Below are positions 1 through 12,292 of a stretch of 64,000 bases of DNA, one piece after another. Position 1 is the stretch's first letter. Every line of letters begins with the position of its first letter. A model generated the notes under the pieces. The model was not told the origin of the DNA. It did not search any database and saw nothing but the letters and a program-made list of their open reading frames with translations. The stretch comes from Tetracentron sinense (Eukaryota > Streptophyta > Magnoliopsida > Trochodendrales > Trochodendraceae): the NCBI GenBank assembly GCA_015143295.1, contig CM026563.1, positions 2,480,001 through 2,544,000 of the forward strand. Reading direction: 5' to 3'. A program made the translations under genes and the position numbers.

Positions 1-24
1 CACACGAAAACATCAGCAACTTAC

Positions 25-3000
25 TTATCTTATCAACTGCAGCAGCGATCTTTTGAAGCTCATCTGGACAAATATCAGGGCAGTGAGTGAAGCCATAATA
101 TATCAAGGTCCATTTCCCCAAAAAGTCCCTATCGGAAACAGATTTTCCATCATGGTTAATAAGGCTGAATGGGCCACCAATAGCTGCTTTTCCCACAGAA
201 GGTCCCTGTTTTACTGCAGTTGAGGCATTATTTATTTCTGCAACAATAAAAGAAATTAATCAATATAGGTGCTTTAGATTAAATCAGACAGAGCCTTGGA
301 ATAGAAACAAAGTTCAAGAGACAAGCAATTAAACAGGTTCCATGTAAATAATTGAACAACCTGATGCAACTATGATGGTTTAAAGAAGAGAGAGCAGCAA
401 TCTATCAATCGAGAAAGAATAAAGATATAGACATTATCCAACATAGCCAAGTGACTCAAATTTAATTCTAACATCAACCACAGCTATAAACTTTAAACAA
501 CTCATGAAAGAGAAGGCCAGCACATAGAAGAAAGATGAAAAACATAGGAAACAACTTGAGTGGTGATATCACGTAGCCCAAATGACACAGCCCGAGTTAT
601 GGGCAGGCTACAACTGGGTTTTAGTGGCCCGGGTTGGGCCTAAAATGGAATTTCAGCTAAGTTTTGCCCAACCCTTTATGAGCCTGAGAACATTGGCCTG
701 ACCTACACACATATTCATACACCAAATACAGAAATACATACAGACATATGTGTGCATATTACTTGTATTTTCTTTTTAGTCTGTACACTTGTATTTTGTT
801 TTTAGTCTGTACAAAGCACAATATTTTGTTAAACCCTAATTAACATTAGAATATAAGGTGAAAATCCTAGATTCTCTTTCATTTCTCTCACCCCTCAGAC
901 CCCAACCCAACTAGGAAGTGACTAGGGTTAATGTACCGGATCATGATACAGATCGGAAGCATTGGATCAAATACCGATCTGTTTCAAAGATTAGTTTATA
1001 ATCGAATCGAGCGATCCTATTAAGATCCGATCCAATCATATACACCCATATACAATCAAACATATATAGTATAATATATATTCCAATACATTTTTTTTTG
1101 CCAAAAATTTCATTACATTTCAATCAGGTCTGAATCCTTATTGCGTTCAAAATCATGTCTCAGACTTTTGAATCTGACAATCTCAAATCATATCTAGATC
1201 AGCCATGTTATTAATAGGATTGAATTTGGATCAACATAGATCCTGATCACACCCATTTAAATCCCTGATGGTATTAGAGGTGCAACTTTTGTGGGGCCGA
1301 GTTTGACGAATAGAGTTATGTCTTGGACTTCAACCTAGCCAAAATCCAGTTAAAAACTTACATGGGACCTCCTCATTTGCAATTATTTGAAAAATAGAGA
1401 GTGAAGGATGGCCAACCGTTGTTTTCTGTGACTCAGGGAGAAGTCGATGGACCATCTTGTGTTACATTGTCCTTTTGCCTACGCCATTTGGAGAAATTTC
1501 CTCCTCCGACTGGAGTTCATCTAAATCTTTCTTAGGTCCTTTCGGGACTCATTATCAGCTTGGCCATCAGTGCCTTTGGAGTTTCCTTCTTCGGTGATAT
1601 AGCTATGCTTCCTAGAGCTATAGCTTGGTCATTGTAGAACAAAAGGAACATCAAACATGAGAGTTTTTCATGCAATTGTCTCCTTTGAGGTTCTAGTCTG
1701 TTGGAGAACTAGACAGCTCCTACACTCTTAGTGCTCGATTAAGAAGGATTTTCAAGACTTTAAAGAAGCGGGGTTTGATTCCCTTCTCTTTTAGAGCTTC
1801 CTTCTTCTAGGAAATTTTGGATCCCATATCCGTTTGGCCATCAGTGCCTTTGGAGTTTTCCATTTTCTTCTACGGTTCATATTTTTTGTGAACCCTTGTA
1901 GCGATGATCTTGTATTCTTGTTACTTGTGTGCTTTTATTTATAATATATCATACCAATAATTAAAAAAAAAAAAACTTACTTGGTACCTAGCACAAGTTG
2001 GCCTGACAAGCCCAAGGGGGAGGAGAGCTGCTGAAGAGTAGGGGAGAGTTGTCATGGGCTCGCTTTGTTTTCTGTCCAAGCTTTGTTCCTTGGTTTCCAT
2101 TGTTGCGCAGAAAAACACAAGTATTCTTCTGCGAACCCCTACTACTAAAGGGCCGGAAAGCCTCCCTTTTCTGGGTGCAAATTTGTAGATCACTTCACAC
2201 ATTGTGTTGCTGACACTCATAGGAATCGTGAAATGAATAATACCCAAATTATTCACGACTTTTTGTGAAATGAATAATATACCCAAACTCAGATTTGATG
2301 ATGACTATGCTTATACCTTCTGCCATTGGTAGGGAACTAGAATCCACAAGTGATAAGAATTATTCAAAGTGCAGGGAGAGTCCCAAGTGTGAGACAGTGT
2401 TCTATCATGTGCTGGGGGCGGGGGAAGGGCCCCAAAAGTGACCAATTGTCCACATCAATATAATATAAACCAGGCATCGATAACAATGTTTTTTTTTTTA
2501 TCAATAATCCAAGTAGATATATATGAAGAGAAAATAAAAGCTACAAAGGAAAAGAAAAAACAAGGTTCATGAGGTCATGAACCGATGGGAGGAACAAAAA
2601 GAAAGACAAATAAACCCATGGTAGCCCCTGATAGCAGCACACAACGACAATACAAAGTCAGACAAGCAATGTACCCAAATTCACCCCCTCCTGTCTAGCT
2701 GAGGCTACTAAGCACCATTCCAATACCAAAGAACGAATTCTAGCACATATATGCTATAGAGATGAGGGGAGAGTTCTCAAAGACTCTCTTGTTCCTCTCT
2801 CTTTCCAGATGGACCATGCTATAGCACCTGGTAAGACCAACCAGATAGCCTTCCTAGACCCATCCCCACTTGCCATAGATAACAATGTTAATTACTTCGT
2901 CTATGACTTTCTTGTACCCACAAGTTTCTTTTTATCCAAAAGTCACCTTTGGTTCCCAGTCTAAAAGCTAAGACATCCCATGCCTTTCAAGTATTTTTTT

Positions 3001-6000
3001 TTCATCCAAACTGATAACAAATTGTCCCCATCAAAAAAGAATAATTAGTTTAATTATTGAGTTTTTTCATCATGGTGAAAAAGTAGAAGCCATCACAGGT
3101 TTGAATAAGACCCCAAGAATATAAGGACACGTCAAAACACACAAAACCATAGTACAAAAACTCGCCGAGTCGACTTGGAACTCGCCCGAGTCAACTCGAC
3201 TCGGTGGGTTTTCGATCCGGATCGGCTCAAAAACTCGGTGGGGGAAATGAGGAAAACTCGAGCGAGTCAAGGCGATTCGACTCGGGTTTATGATCCGACC
3301 AAACTCGCCCGAGTCGTTAAAGGATACAGATGTAATTTTTTTTATTTAAAAAAAACCCTTTAAACACGATGAGATCGCGTTAGGGCTGAAAACGCACAGA
3401 AGAAGAAGAAGGAGAAGGAGAAGGAGAAGGAGAAGAAGAAGAAGAAGAAGAGCCGCTGCCGGAATCTGAATCTGCTGCCATCCGCCGCCGTCGTCACCGC
3501 AAGCTTACGGTATGTTGATTTTGACCCCTTTTTTTTTTTTTTTCTGCAACCCCTTTTTGTTCTTGGGGTATTTTTTTTCTTTCTTTTTGGTTTCTCTCCC
3601 ATGTTTGTCCAAGAAGAAGGAGGAGGAGGAGGAGGAGGAGGAGGAGAAGCCGCCGTCGTCACCGCAAGCTTACGGTATGTTGATTTTGACCCCTTTTTTT
3701 TTTCTTTCTTTTTGGTTTCTCTCCCATGTTTGTCCTGAGACCCCTTTCCTTTTTTTTTGGGTTTCTTTGAAACCCTTTGTTTTTGTTGTGGGGGGGGGGG
3801 GGGGTTCTCTAAATCGTGAATGCAGTAACCTTTTTTGGGATTTATTTGAAACCCTTTTTTTTGGGGGGTTATCCAAATCGTGAATGCAAGCAACCTTCTC
3901 CCTTTTATGCCATCCTTCTCCAATCTCCCTTTTATGCAATCCGTTGCAGCTGTTGCAGTTGTGACCCTTTTTTTTTTTTTTTTAAATACATCCTGATTTT
4001 TTTTCCTTAATTTAAATGCTGATTTTTTTTAATGTTAAATCATGACTTCAGGCAGCATTCTTGTGACCCATTTTCCTTGCTTCAAGCCTTTTAATTAGGT
4101 AAGCATCTAAATTCTAATCCCTGCAACACATTAAATTGTAATGTTAGTGAATAATTGTCCTGCAAAGCTGCAACTGAAATTAACAGCATTCTAAATTTAT
4201 AATGTATGAATGAAATTATGATTGATTCATTCTAGCATTATAATGTTGGATCTTGGTATTTTTTTGAGAATATTATATTTAGTTTGGGGTTGTTTAACTT
4301 TAATAATGCTAGTTATTTGATGATACTTGTTGAAATGTTAAATTTTTTTATCTATGCTGTACAAATGTACAATATAAAATATATATATATATATATTTCC
4401 GAGTCGGCCGAGTCGAGTTTTTTTCGAGGTATCCGAGTTACTCGACCCGGCAAACTTCCGAGTCGAGTCGAGTCGAGTCGAGTCGAGTTTTCGAGTTCTT
4501 GAACACTGCACAAAACTATCTCCAGCAAGAACTAGGAGGGAAGGTGTCATTAAAAGTCCTAGTATGTAATGATAATTAGATGGAGAATATTTCCAAGCCA
4601 TAAAAAAATAGGTTCTGATTTTTAAACAAGTCATTGAAAAATTACATTACTAGAGGCCATTATATGAGATCTTTTCCACCAACAAACACAAACACTAATC
4701 CTACTCACCATAGTAATCTACCTTCAATGTGTTGTTTCTTCTCCTTGTCATAATAGAAGACCAATCCTGCTCCACTCGAGATCAGCAAGAGAAAGCTCAA
4801 CCATGAAACTGGCTGCAAACAGAAATTCAATATAATCAGTTGCAACTAATGATTCTTCGAATGACTGTGAATTTGATAACCAAACTGAAACAAAGTCAAA
4901 AATACGTTCCACCATATAAAGCAAAACTAAAACAGACAACATGTATCATGAAACATGACCTGTTATAGAAAATAAACCCATTGAAGGCAGGACAACATGC
5001 AGCAATTAGATAGAAAAAGCAAATGAATAAGGAAGAGTGTAGGTGATGGAACTGACAGGAAGAAAAAAAAAAGGTATAGGATGATGCACCCCATTATCGG
5101 CCTTGCTGAAACATCATCACTTCATAGGGGCATTTTACAGGTCAAGAAAGAAAAAAATACTAAAATACTGGAAGCAAACTTAAACTTAATACAACACTGT
5201 AAATTGCCCATGATACCAGCTTAAAACAAAATCAAACTTGTCATCACCCTCATGGAAGGGTGGTTATGAGCATACCCCACTAAGTGGGGTCTTGGGTTCA
5301 GAACCCCTGGGTAAAAGGATAGCAAACCTACGAACTTATGTAACAATCTCCAACTTGCTGATAATACTAACACTACTAACACAGAGTTCGTGAACCCATT
5401 CTAATGGCGGAGTAATTACGTCTATGATCAAATGATAATCCACTTGATTCAAATACTTCAAACAATGTATTTTTGAATTATTACAACCTAACAACTTTTT
5501 ACCGAATTGTAATTATCGCACAGTTATATTTCTCACTCTCAGGTACCACACATTTCTATGCCGTCTGTCAATCTTAACGAGTTAGCTACCAGACATCTAA
5601 TTTCAACATATGATGGCCACTACATTTTCTTAGTATGCACTGAATAAGTCTCTAGAGAACTTCAAAGTGCAAAGTCAGCAGGTTAGCTATCAATCAAACT
5701 TGAATAACTACTTCATTGAACAAGCACCCCATTAGATCCCAAGCCGACCAGAAGAGCATTCCTTCAAGAAAGCCCATCTTCTGATTGATGTCAGAAATAA
5801 AAACTACAAAAAATTAAAACTTGAAAAACAAAAAACAAAAATAGGTAAATCCAACCTCAGGCATTACATTTCCAGCATCAATATCTTTGTTTTGCAGGCT
5901 ACTTTAAATAAACAACTTCGATTATTTGAAGACAGATATACAAAAATCCATCATGAAAAATAAAAGGCCGACATCTACAAAACTAATTACGATCAACTCA

Positions 6001-6563
6001 TATTGACATTTTGTCGTGAATCAAAAGCCGAAACAAGCTTAGTCTAATCAATATCGAGACTAATATAATTGAATAACATGAAGTAACAGAGATTACCCCG
6101 CCTCGAACAGATTTTCCGGCATCGCCTGTCCGATTCGAATCTCCGGAATTCTCCCCTCCCCCAGAATTAATTTCTATAGGCTTTTTCGACGCTGGATTTT
6201 CATGATTAACAGTACTACTACTGCATAGATATCTATGAGAGATCACCGAGTAATGGGTTCCGCAACCTAGATGAATAATCTGCAGAATAAATATGAAATA
6301 TTTCACAATTGAATACAGATGTTTCAATTCCCCGTACACTATCTCTAAGAAGATTGAAATCTATGGAGAAATCTTAATCAGATGAGAATACAGACCGATT
6401 GAGAAGCTGAATTTAGTCGAGATTGGAGGATCTCGGAGAATCCATGGAATAGCGGAAGAGACGGAGACGATGGCTTCGTTGGCTTACAGTGGTGGTGAGT
6501 GTGAGAGAGTAGATTGCGATGTATGTAGCAGAGATATGGGATTCTCGATATGGTGGACGACAT
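25..6563 (-). CDS. HCC1: SCO1/HCC1 mitochondrial copper chaperone, 5' part (gene runs off the left edge)
   Basis: SCO1-type proteins sit in the inner mitochondrial membrane and deliver copper to the CuA site of cytochrome c oxidase subunit II. Four exons are visible on the minus strand: 6396-6563, 6097-6279, 4722-4812 and 25-237, with phases 0, 0 and 1 at the junctions; together they give 218 residues. The start is the ATG at 6561-6563, which opens a Ser/Arg/His-rich presequence expected for mitochondrial import. A Gly/Ser-rich linker ends in SVRGG, then a membrane segment lies at about residues 121-138 ([18 protein letters not shown]). The thioredoxin-like domain follows with [12 protein letters not shown] and [11 protein letters not shown], giving the copper-binding pair C200 and C204. 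The distal copper-binding His would lie in the exons left of the window. The third intron (238-4721) is unusually long because of transposon insertions. The family call is firm; HCC1 rather than HCC2 is inferred from the intact CxxxC. Confidence 0.93.
238..1351. other. SCO1 intron 3, proximal unannotated part
   Basis: No coding exon was found. It holds AT-rich sequence, a short stretch at about 570-690 rich in GGGCC/CCCGGG words like the hAT relics elsewhere in the window, and a block at about 915-1270 with repeated GATC-rich words that may be another decayed repeat. No termini or target duplications could be fixed. Confidence 0.5.
1362..1970 (+). mobile_element. 5'-truncated LINE (L1 type), 3' end only
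   Basis: A 609-bp plus-strand insertion lies in SCO1 intron 3. It is bounded by the 10-bp direct repeat AAAAACTTAC at 1352-1361 and 1971-1980 and ends in an A-rich tail. Near 1434-1525 one frame reads [15 protein letters not shown], the zinc-finger-like block found after the reverse transcriptase of plant L1 elements. Downstream, decayed frames read LPRAIAWS and NKRN, also typical of that tail. The reverse transcriptase itself is missing, which fits ordinary 5' truncation at insertion. The reading is not open throughout, so it is a dead copy. Confidence 0.85.
2491..2877 (-). mobile_element. 5'-truncated LINE (L1 type), minus strand
   Basis: A 387-bp insertion is bounded by the 12-bp direct repeat GATAACAATGTT at 2479-2490 and 2878-2889. 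Its tail is the T-run on the plus strand at the left end, so it reads on the minus strand. The minus strand encodes [20 protein letters not shown], the conserved C-terminal block of plant L1 ORF2. It is a different insertion from the plus-strand LINE about 500 bp away. Confidence 0.88.
3148..4508. mobile_element. Non-autonomous hAT-like element carrying gene-like sequence
   Basis: A 1361-bp insertion is flanked by a perfect 8-bp direct repeat, CACAAAAC, at 3140-3147 and 4509-4516; 8 bp is the size known for hAT elements. The right end read inward is CAGTGTTCAAGAACTCG and the left end is CATAGTACAAAAACTCG (13 of 17 matches). Both subterminal regions are packed with ACTCG/CGAGT words. The interior has no transposase. 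It contains GA-rich and CCGCCGTCGTCACC-type sequence followed by a donor-like TTACGGTATGT, present twice (about 3484-3530 and 3651-3697), which looks like a captured host 5' UTR or first exon with the start of its intron. The element sits in SCO1 intron 3. Confidence 0.8.
5227..5345 (+). repeat. Possible tRNA-derived SINE fragment in SCO1 intron 2
   Basis: A short stretch with GTGGTTATGAGCATACCCC followed by GGTTCAGAACCCC resembles the spacing of RNA polymerase III A and B boxes. No target duplication or tail was fixed. This is a weak call. Confidence 0.3.
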
Positions 6564-8174
6564 GGCTTGTTCTCTCCACTAATCTGCGAAACTCTTCAAG
6601 GAAATGAGAGAGAGAGAGAGATCCAAAACCCTTTTATCTCAGTGGCTTTAGTGCTGACTCTTGCGCGCAGGGTGCTTAGTATTTGCTTGTTAGCAAAAGG
6701 GCCGTTTGATTGGACTTATTAATAACCGAGTAACAAAGTTCTCCAAAATATATATATATATATATATATTTTTTTTTTAAAAAAAAATTATATTTTTATG
6801 AATTGATTAATTTATAAAAATATTCGTAACTTATTAACACATAATTATTATTTTTCCAAAAAAAGGTGAATTTTTTAAGATTAAAAATGAATTACTCTTA
6901 TCTATTTAAATATAAATATAAGTATTCATAAAATTTCACTTTCTTTATATTACCCAACATTTTCTTATTCCGTTCTCGGTTTTTTTTTTATTTTTTTTTT
7001 GAGTTTTAACATTTTTTTAACAAAACTTTCTCTAACCAAATAATTCTCAAATTTTTACTTGGTGACTATTAGGGGTGGCAACGAGCCCGCTGGGTCGGGT
7101 CGGGGTTAGCTTAAGCTCAGCCTAAAATTCAAAACCTTAGCCCAAGCTCAGTCCAACTTAATCTCAGCCCAAGCATTCCAGCCCAAACTCGGCTCACAAA
7201 TAATATCAGGCTTAAGGTTGACTTCGGGTTGACCCAAAGTAAGCTGAGTGTGGGTCGAGTTCATGTTCAGTTCCAACTGGCCCAAATCAAGAAGCTTGTG
7301 GGTTGAGTTTGGGGCAAGTTAAGGCTGAGTTCTCCCATTATTACTTGTTAACTTTCTCTTAAAACACCTACATGCAATGTATAAGAACTTGATTACTAAA
7401 CAAATTTCTAGTTTAATAAAATAGGCACTCAGTTTTTGGAGGTGCTTGTCTAATAGCAAAAGAACTTTTTTCAAATACCCTTGATAAACAAGGCTAGGTT
7501 TATTATTATTTTCTTAAAATACTATTAGTAATATTCATAAATAGCAAACAAACATATAGTTTCTTCATGTAAAAGACATCAATTCCAATTGAATGAAAAT
7601 GAGATTAGGTTGTGAGTCTTCTCTATCTATATATACTATATATAAAAGTTTAACATTTCTTTAGTTCTGTTGGGTTGAATTCGGACTGATCTAAAGGCAG
7701 CTTAAGCCCAACTCATGATTTGTTTCGAGCCTATATTCTTGTCCGAACTCAGCCCAGACTAAAATAAGGAAAGTTCAGCCCACCCAAACTTCGGGCCGAA
7801 CAATCAGGCTTTGGGTTGGCCCAGCCCAATTGTCACCTCCATGTTTAGAATTTGTAGGATTTTAAGAATCATTTAGATTTTAGAAAAAAAAAAGTTACAG
7901 GTTAATTCTCAAAATATATTTATTTTTCATGCAAATCTTGAGATTATATCGATCATTTTTGTTCTTTATAATGGATTTGACTTTAACTATTTTGCGTTCT
8001 CTGTATAACATTAATAGCGAGAACTCGGAGCAGATACCAATCTACTAACACTAGACCGTGCAAAAAAAAAAGATAGTGAGAACTCAGAAACATGGGAATT
8101 GATTTATTTTCAGGACAAAGAATCATGAGAATTGATGCCAAAACAGGCTTATTCTAACTTGATCAATAAATAAC
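6564..8174. other. Region upstream of SCO1 with a decayed hAT-like repeat
   Basis: No gene is seen. Immediately upstream of the SCO1 start there is a GA-repeat and then AT-rich DNA. From about 7070 to 7845 the sequence is rich in GGGCTGAGC/AGCCCAA words and begins AGGGGTGGCAACGAGCC; its far end read inward is GGAGGTGACAATTGGGC. These resemble hAT-type termini, but no target duplication survives, so the limits are approximate. Confidence 0.45.
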
Positions 8175-8315
8175 TCTATGTTTGATTGCTAAGTAAAAAC
8201 ATGGAAAATAAAATAAAATTCGGCAAAACACAACTAAAAATAGTATTAAAAATCCCAAAAAGGAAAAATTTATTTTCCGTGTTTTCACCTATTTTCTTGG
8301 CAACCAAACATGACA
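8175..8315. mobile_element. Short MITE, same family as 26692-26838
   Basis: About 140 bp with inverted ends CTATGTTTGATTGCTAAG and (inward from the right) CATGTTTGGTTGCCAAG, each followed by AAAA-rich subterminal sequence and an ACATGGAAAA word. No clear TSD. The shared ends with the copy at 26692-26838 support the family. Confidence 0.55.
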
Positions 8316-8535
8316 TAAGGGTTTGGAAGTATGAAAATCCTATAGCAAATCAAAATTATGTAGTAAGTTTGTTGATCTTCCGGAGAACACATTTCCCCTA
8401 ACATTGAGACAACTACATTTTAGTTAACCTTGTTTTGTGAAAATTGAGAAGAATGTATTTTAATTCTATCCAAGAATATGATTCGAGGAGTCATACGAGT
8501 TGGATGCAAGTAATACAAGCATTGTTGGTCCCAAG

Positions 8536-8973
8536 TGTCACGGTCTTAGTTCTTCAACCCAATCACAACTGTGCGGCACTTGATTTAGAGTCCGTCCTAG
8601 ATGAGTCACCCTTATCAGACTAGCTTCTCAAAAGGAGAAAGAGAAGAACACACTTGGAGAATGCTTCTAACTCTCTATTACTCAAGAAAGCTTACAACTC
8701 TTTGATGGATCACAAATGAGGGGGTCCTCCCCTTTTATAGGCTCATAGGGAGGATTCTAGACTTCTAGAATCCCCTTTACTCTAGAATCTTCTCTTATCT
8801 CCTCTTTAGGAGAATTCTAGAAAGCTTCTACACTCTTCTTCAATAATCTCTATAATTATGTATAAGCCTCCTACAATATAAATACAGGACTCCTGTACTG
8901 TATATACATGTCTTCTATACTGTATATGCCTACTTGAACTGTCTAAGTAAGTGGGCCGTGACACAACGTGACA
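8536..8973 (-). mobile_element. Probable solo LTR, minus strand
   Basis: A 438-bp block starts TGTCACGG and ends GTGACA, the TG...CA ends of an LTR, with CAAG on each side (4 bp; a fifth base does not match). On the minus strand it has a TATA-like CCTATAAAAGGGG at about 8735-8749, which suggests it reads leftward. No internal retroelement coding sequence adjoins it, so it is best read as a solo LTR left by recombination. A second ...CCGTGACA lies 10 bp before the chosen end, so that end is uncertain. Confidence 0.55.
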
Positions 8974-9766
8974 CAAGGCTGGGGCTGAATAAAGGAGGAA
9001 GGCTGCTTTTGGTAACCGCTGTAAGGGAAAAAAAAACTCACTAAACAGCAACCGGTGTAAAATACTGGCTATTTCCTATCACATGAATCATGAATTGATA
9101 TTTGTAATCCTCAAGCATTAGGGAAAAGTGAAGGTGATAAGAATGATTCTTTGAAAGCTCCATAGCCACATAAACATGATACGTGTATGATATTTTTTGT
9201 ATTAATAAAACCCAAGTAAAGTCAGCACAAACCCTCCATATTATTTGTAATTCTCGGATAGTTTTTTTTCTAGACTTCTAATAGCTACCGGACTAGCGAC
9301 CATAAAAGATTCCTGTGTGATGATGATAGAAACAGTGCCAAGCTCTGCCAGCCAATGTCCTTTTGGGTCCTCAAAGTGCATTGGATCTTAGGGGTGTTCA
9401 GATAAAGAGCCGTGCAACAAAATTATGTTTATTGAAATTAATTAGGTTGTGTTTGAATGCATGTTAGTTCAGGGCAGGCCAGTCCGGTATGTGGCTCTTT
9501 CGTTTATCATATTTAAGCTGAGCGTAATGATGCTTCACCTCCTCTCAAATGAGCCCTAGCGTGCTTCTCAACATCATTTTGGAGATGAGGTCAAACTTAA
9601 GGTTAATGGCAGCTTGTTAGCTGTTCGGGATTGTCCTCATAATCGGAATCTAAGCAATAATTGGCACTTAAATATGAAGTGAGGCCTAGCCAACATCAAA
9701 GAGGTCTCCTGAAAAAATCCAGATCATGATGTTCTCAAGCTTAACACCAATGGAGCCGTGCCTACT
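8974..9766. other. Intergenic DNA, nothing assignable
   Basis: Mixed-composition DNA with no supported ORF, tRNA or bounded element. Confidence 0.5.
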
Positions 9767-10251
9767 TAGGGCTGCACAAAGCCCAATCGGCCCGTTGGTG
9801 CGGCTTGGCTCGTCCCGATTCGACCCAAGATCAGCCAGAATTTTAGGGTCAAACCAAGTCTAAAAAAAAGCCTGAAAACTCAATCAAGCCAAGCTCGGGC
9901 CAACCCCTGTGCAGCTCGGCCTGGCTCGATTGATGCTCGGATCAGCTCGAATATTATTAAAAAATTTAAAAATAAATAAAAATATTATTTATATGTATCA
10001 TTATTATATATATATATATAAATAATATAAAAAATTATTTTAAAATTAAAAAAAAATATTCAAGCCGAGCTCGAGCTCGAGCTCGAATCAATTCGGGCTG
10101 AGCCGAGCTCTGAGCCAAACTTTTGAATTGGGCCGAGCTTCAGGCCGCACTTTCAAGCTTCATTTCGGGCTGAGTCGGGTCTAGATCAAATCCTTTCAAG
10201 CCGAACCGGGCTTGGCTAAACCCAGAAAAGCCCGGCCCGAATTTAACCCTA
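9767..10251. mobile_element. hAT-like non-autonomous element
   Basis: A 485-bp block begins TAGGGCTGCACAAAGCCC and ends GGCCCGAATTTAACCCTA, so the outer ends are inverted. It is rich in GAGCTCGGC/GCCGAGC words. The flanks are GTGCCTACT and GTACCTACT, a near-perfect duplication with one mismatch. An 8-bp TSD would fit hAT and a 9-bp one would fit MULE; the terminal sequence favours hAT. No transposase is present. Confidence 0.62.
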
Positions 10252-10392
10252 GTACCTACTTCCCATATTGGCTATAAATGCATCATTAGAGATTTTGAAG
10301 AACTCACCATTCGTGCAATCCCCGGTTCTAAAGATGGGGGACTGAGTTGGAGATGTAGCTGTTTGGCAAATTGAATCGAACTCATTCTTAGG

Positions 10393-10560
10393 AGTTTTTT
10401 TTTTTCTCGAGATATACATTTGGGCCGATTAGGTGTTAGTATTTTTTCAGTTAGTGGGTTAGTGGAGAGTATATACAAACTCCCTCCCTCTCAGGAATGG
10501 AACCCCGTACCTCCCCCCCAAGCAGGGGATACACTACCTAGGACAAAGCTCCGGTGTGTA
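10393..10560 (-). repeat. SINE-like element, minus strand
   Basis: From the right end inward (minus strand) the sequence runs CACCGGAGCTTTGTCC, GGGGTTCCATTCC, then an Alu-length body ending in an A-run (the T-run at 10396-10405 on the plus strand). The layout matches the better-bounded copy at 35292-35468. No target duplication was fixed. Confidence 0.55.
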
Positions 10561-11145
10561 ATTTGAATTGATTTAATTAGATAATATTATGTTAAGTTTT
10601 GATTGAGATTTGTTTCTATCTTTAAATATTCTCATCTTTATATAAACATTGTGAGGAGTTAAGTGTGTGTGTAAGGACTGTAGGCATCCTTGGCGATTTC
10701 TGTGTATATTTGCAAATATTGATAGATTGAGAAAAACAATTGACTATGTTGATATCAAGCACATCACACCACGTGAAACCAACAAGGGGACTTCCTATCT
10801 AAGTTTAATACCTCTAGCAAGCGTTAATCAAGCTTGAGGTTGGTATGCAAGAGGTTGTGAATCTACGAGTGTGTAATTTTCTTTAGTTTTACTTTTATCT
10901 ATATATTTCTGATCGTGGTCTGTGTTCCCCGCAAAAAACAAACAAAAAAAAAAAAACGCATGATTTCATTCTCACTGGTGCGTATTTTGAATTCGCCACA
11001 TTCCATGGCAGACGTAGGCAGAAACTTTAGTGTTGCTCAGTCTTCTATGTTTGGGGTTCTATTCCCTGTACAAAACCTGGTTTGAACTTAGTAACCCAAA
11101 CCTGCAACACGCTCGATTTTAACTTTTGTAAGCTTCTGTCTCACA

Positions 11146-11324
11146 CACACCATACACCATGGGTTTGGCCCAGTGGTAATGTATCTCCCATTTGGGGAGG
11201 GAAGACTGGTGTTCGAGTCCTTGGTGTGGCTGTTGACGCCCACCATGTGTTGAGTTCTAACCCTGCTGACAGTCCTAACCCCTGACATAGTTAGTTAACA
11301 AATTAGTCCTACCAAAAAATAAAG
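11146..11324 (+). repeat. SINE, complete, with 14-bp target duplication
   Basis: A 179-bp element is bounded by GCTTCTGTCTCACA at 11132-11145 and 11325-11338. An A-box-like TGGCCCAGTGGTA lies near the start and a B-box-like TGTTCGAGTCC about 35 bp on, as in tRNA-derived SINEs transcribed by RNA polymerase III. It ends in an A-rich tail. Decayed relatives are at 29282-29427, 34305-34464 and 34501-34655. Confidence 0.85.
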
Positions 11325-11338
11325 GCTTCTGTCTCACA

Positions 11339-12292
11339 GAAAGGTAAAGTTTTTTTGTGTAAAGTTTTATTTTTATCACAATTTTCATGCTGAGTGGATT
11401 GTATTTTGTCATTTTTTTGTAGGGAACAAGATTAATATTAGATTTGTTAATTATTAGTGATCTTGAAATTGAATTTAGAAATTTAATCTATCAATAGTCA
11501 TTAGGGGTTTGAAGCGTTTGAAGCTGGTGTTTCTTCGGTGGTTTGACAGCTGATTTTTATCTAATCATCTGGTAAGTAAAACATGCATCAGGTAATAGCA
11601 CCAATCTCCATTAACTACTAAATTCTAGATCAGGGAATGGACAGGCTCATTAAGTTATCCTCTTATGCTGTACAGCAGGCCCTAAAAAAAGACTCATAAG
11701 TTCTGTACCCTGCTCGTAGCAAGCTGAGAGATTAATTACACGATTCGCATCATATAGAAACCCAATTAAAGATTCAATAAAAACAAATATTTTCACACAA
11801 ACAAAAAAACATATGTTGTCATTTATGAACAGACTAACATTAGGGTTACTTAATGGAACATTTAGTTGCAGGAATCAACTGTGCCATCCCAGAGCACCCA
11901 CATGCAATTAAGGTTCCCCATAGTATGATAGATTAGTCTCAATTAGTACAGACATCCATAGTTCGTGGTTTAAAAGAGAAGAGGCAATTGATACATGCCC
12001 TGCAATTAGGGGGGCTGATTTTAAACATAAAGCTCCTTCCTACATATGCAAAATTCAATCTGTTTTTCAGATATCAAGATATTCTTCTTCCAATATTGGA
12101 GAAAATTCCAAGTACCCCTAACCTCCAAGTGATACTGCAAATAAGGAAAACTATAGTTGGGGCCAACAGAGACAATTTTCTTAGTAACATATCTATTCAA
12201 ACTGGAAGATGAATATACATTTACCTTTACAATATAAGTAATCACAATCATCTACTGATCTATACAAAGTGATTACAAACAAAAGCCTGGTT
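11339..12292. other. Downstream of the small 12.3-kb gene
   Basis: AT-rich DNA without a supported exon. Part may be 3' UTR of the minus-strand gene ending at 12293, but no polyadenylation site could be fixed. Confidence 0.4.

Noticed and set aside
915-1270. GATC-rich block with inverted words as a bounded transposon
   Set aside because: No target duplication or matching ends could be found, so limits and class are not supportable.
3360-3923. 187-residue Lys/Pro-rich ORF on the minus strand and its plus-strand partner
   Set aside because: Low-complexity GAA/GGA and poly-T tracts inside the hAT-like element; no protein signature on either strand.
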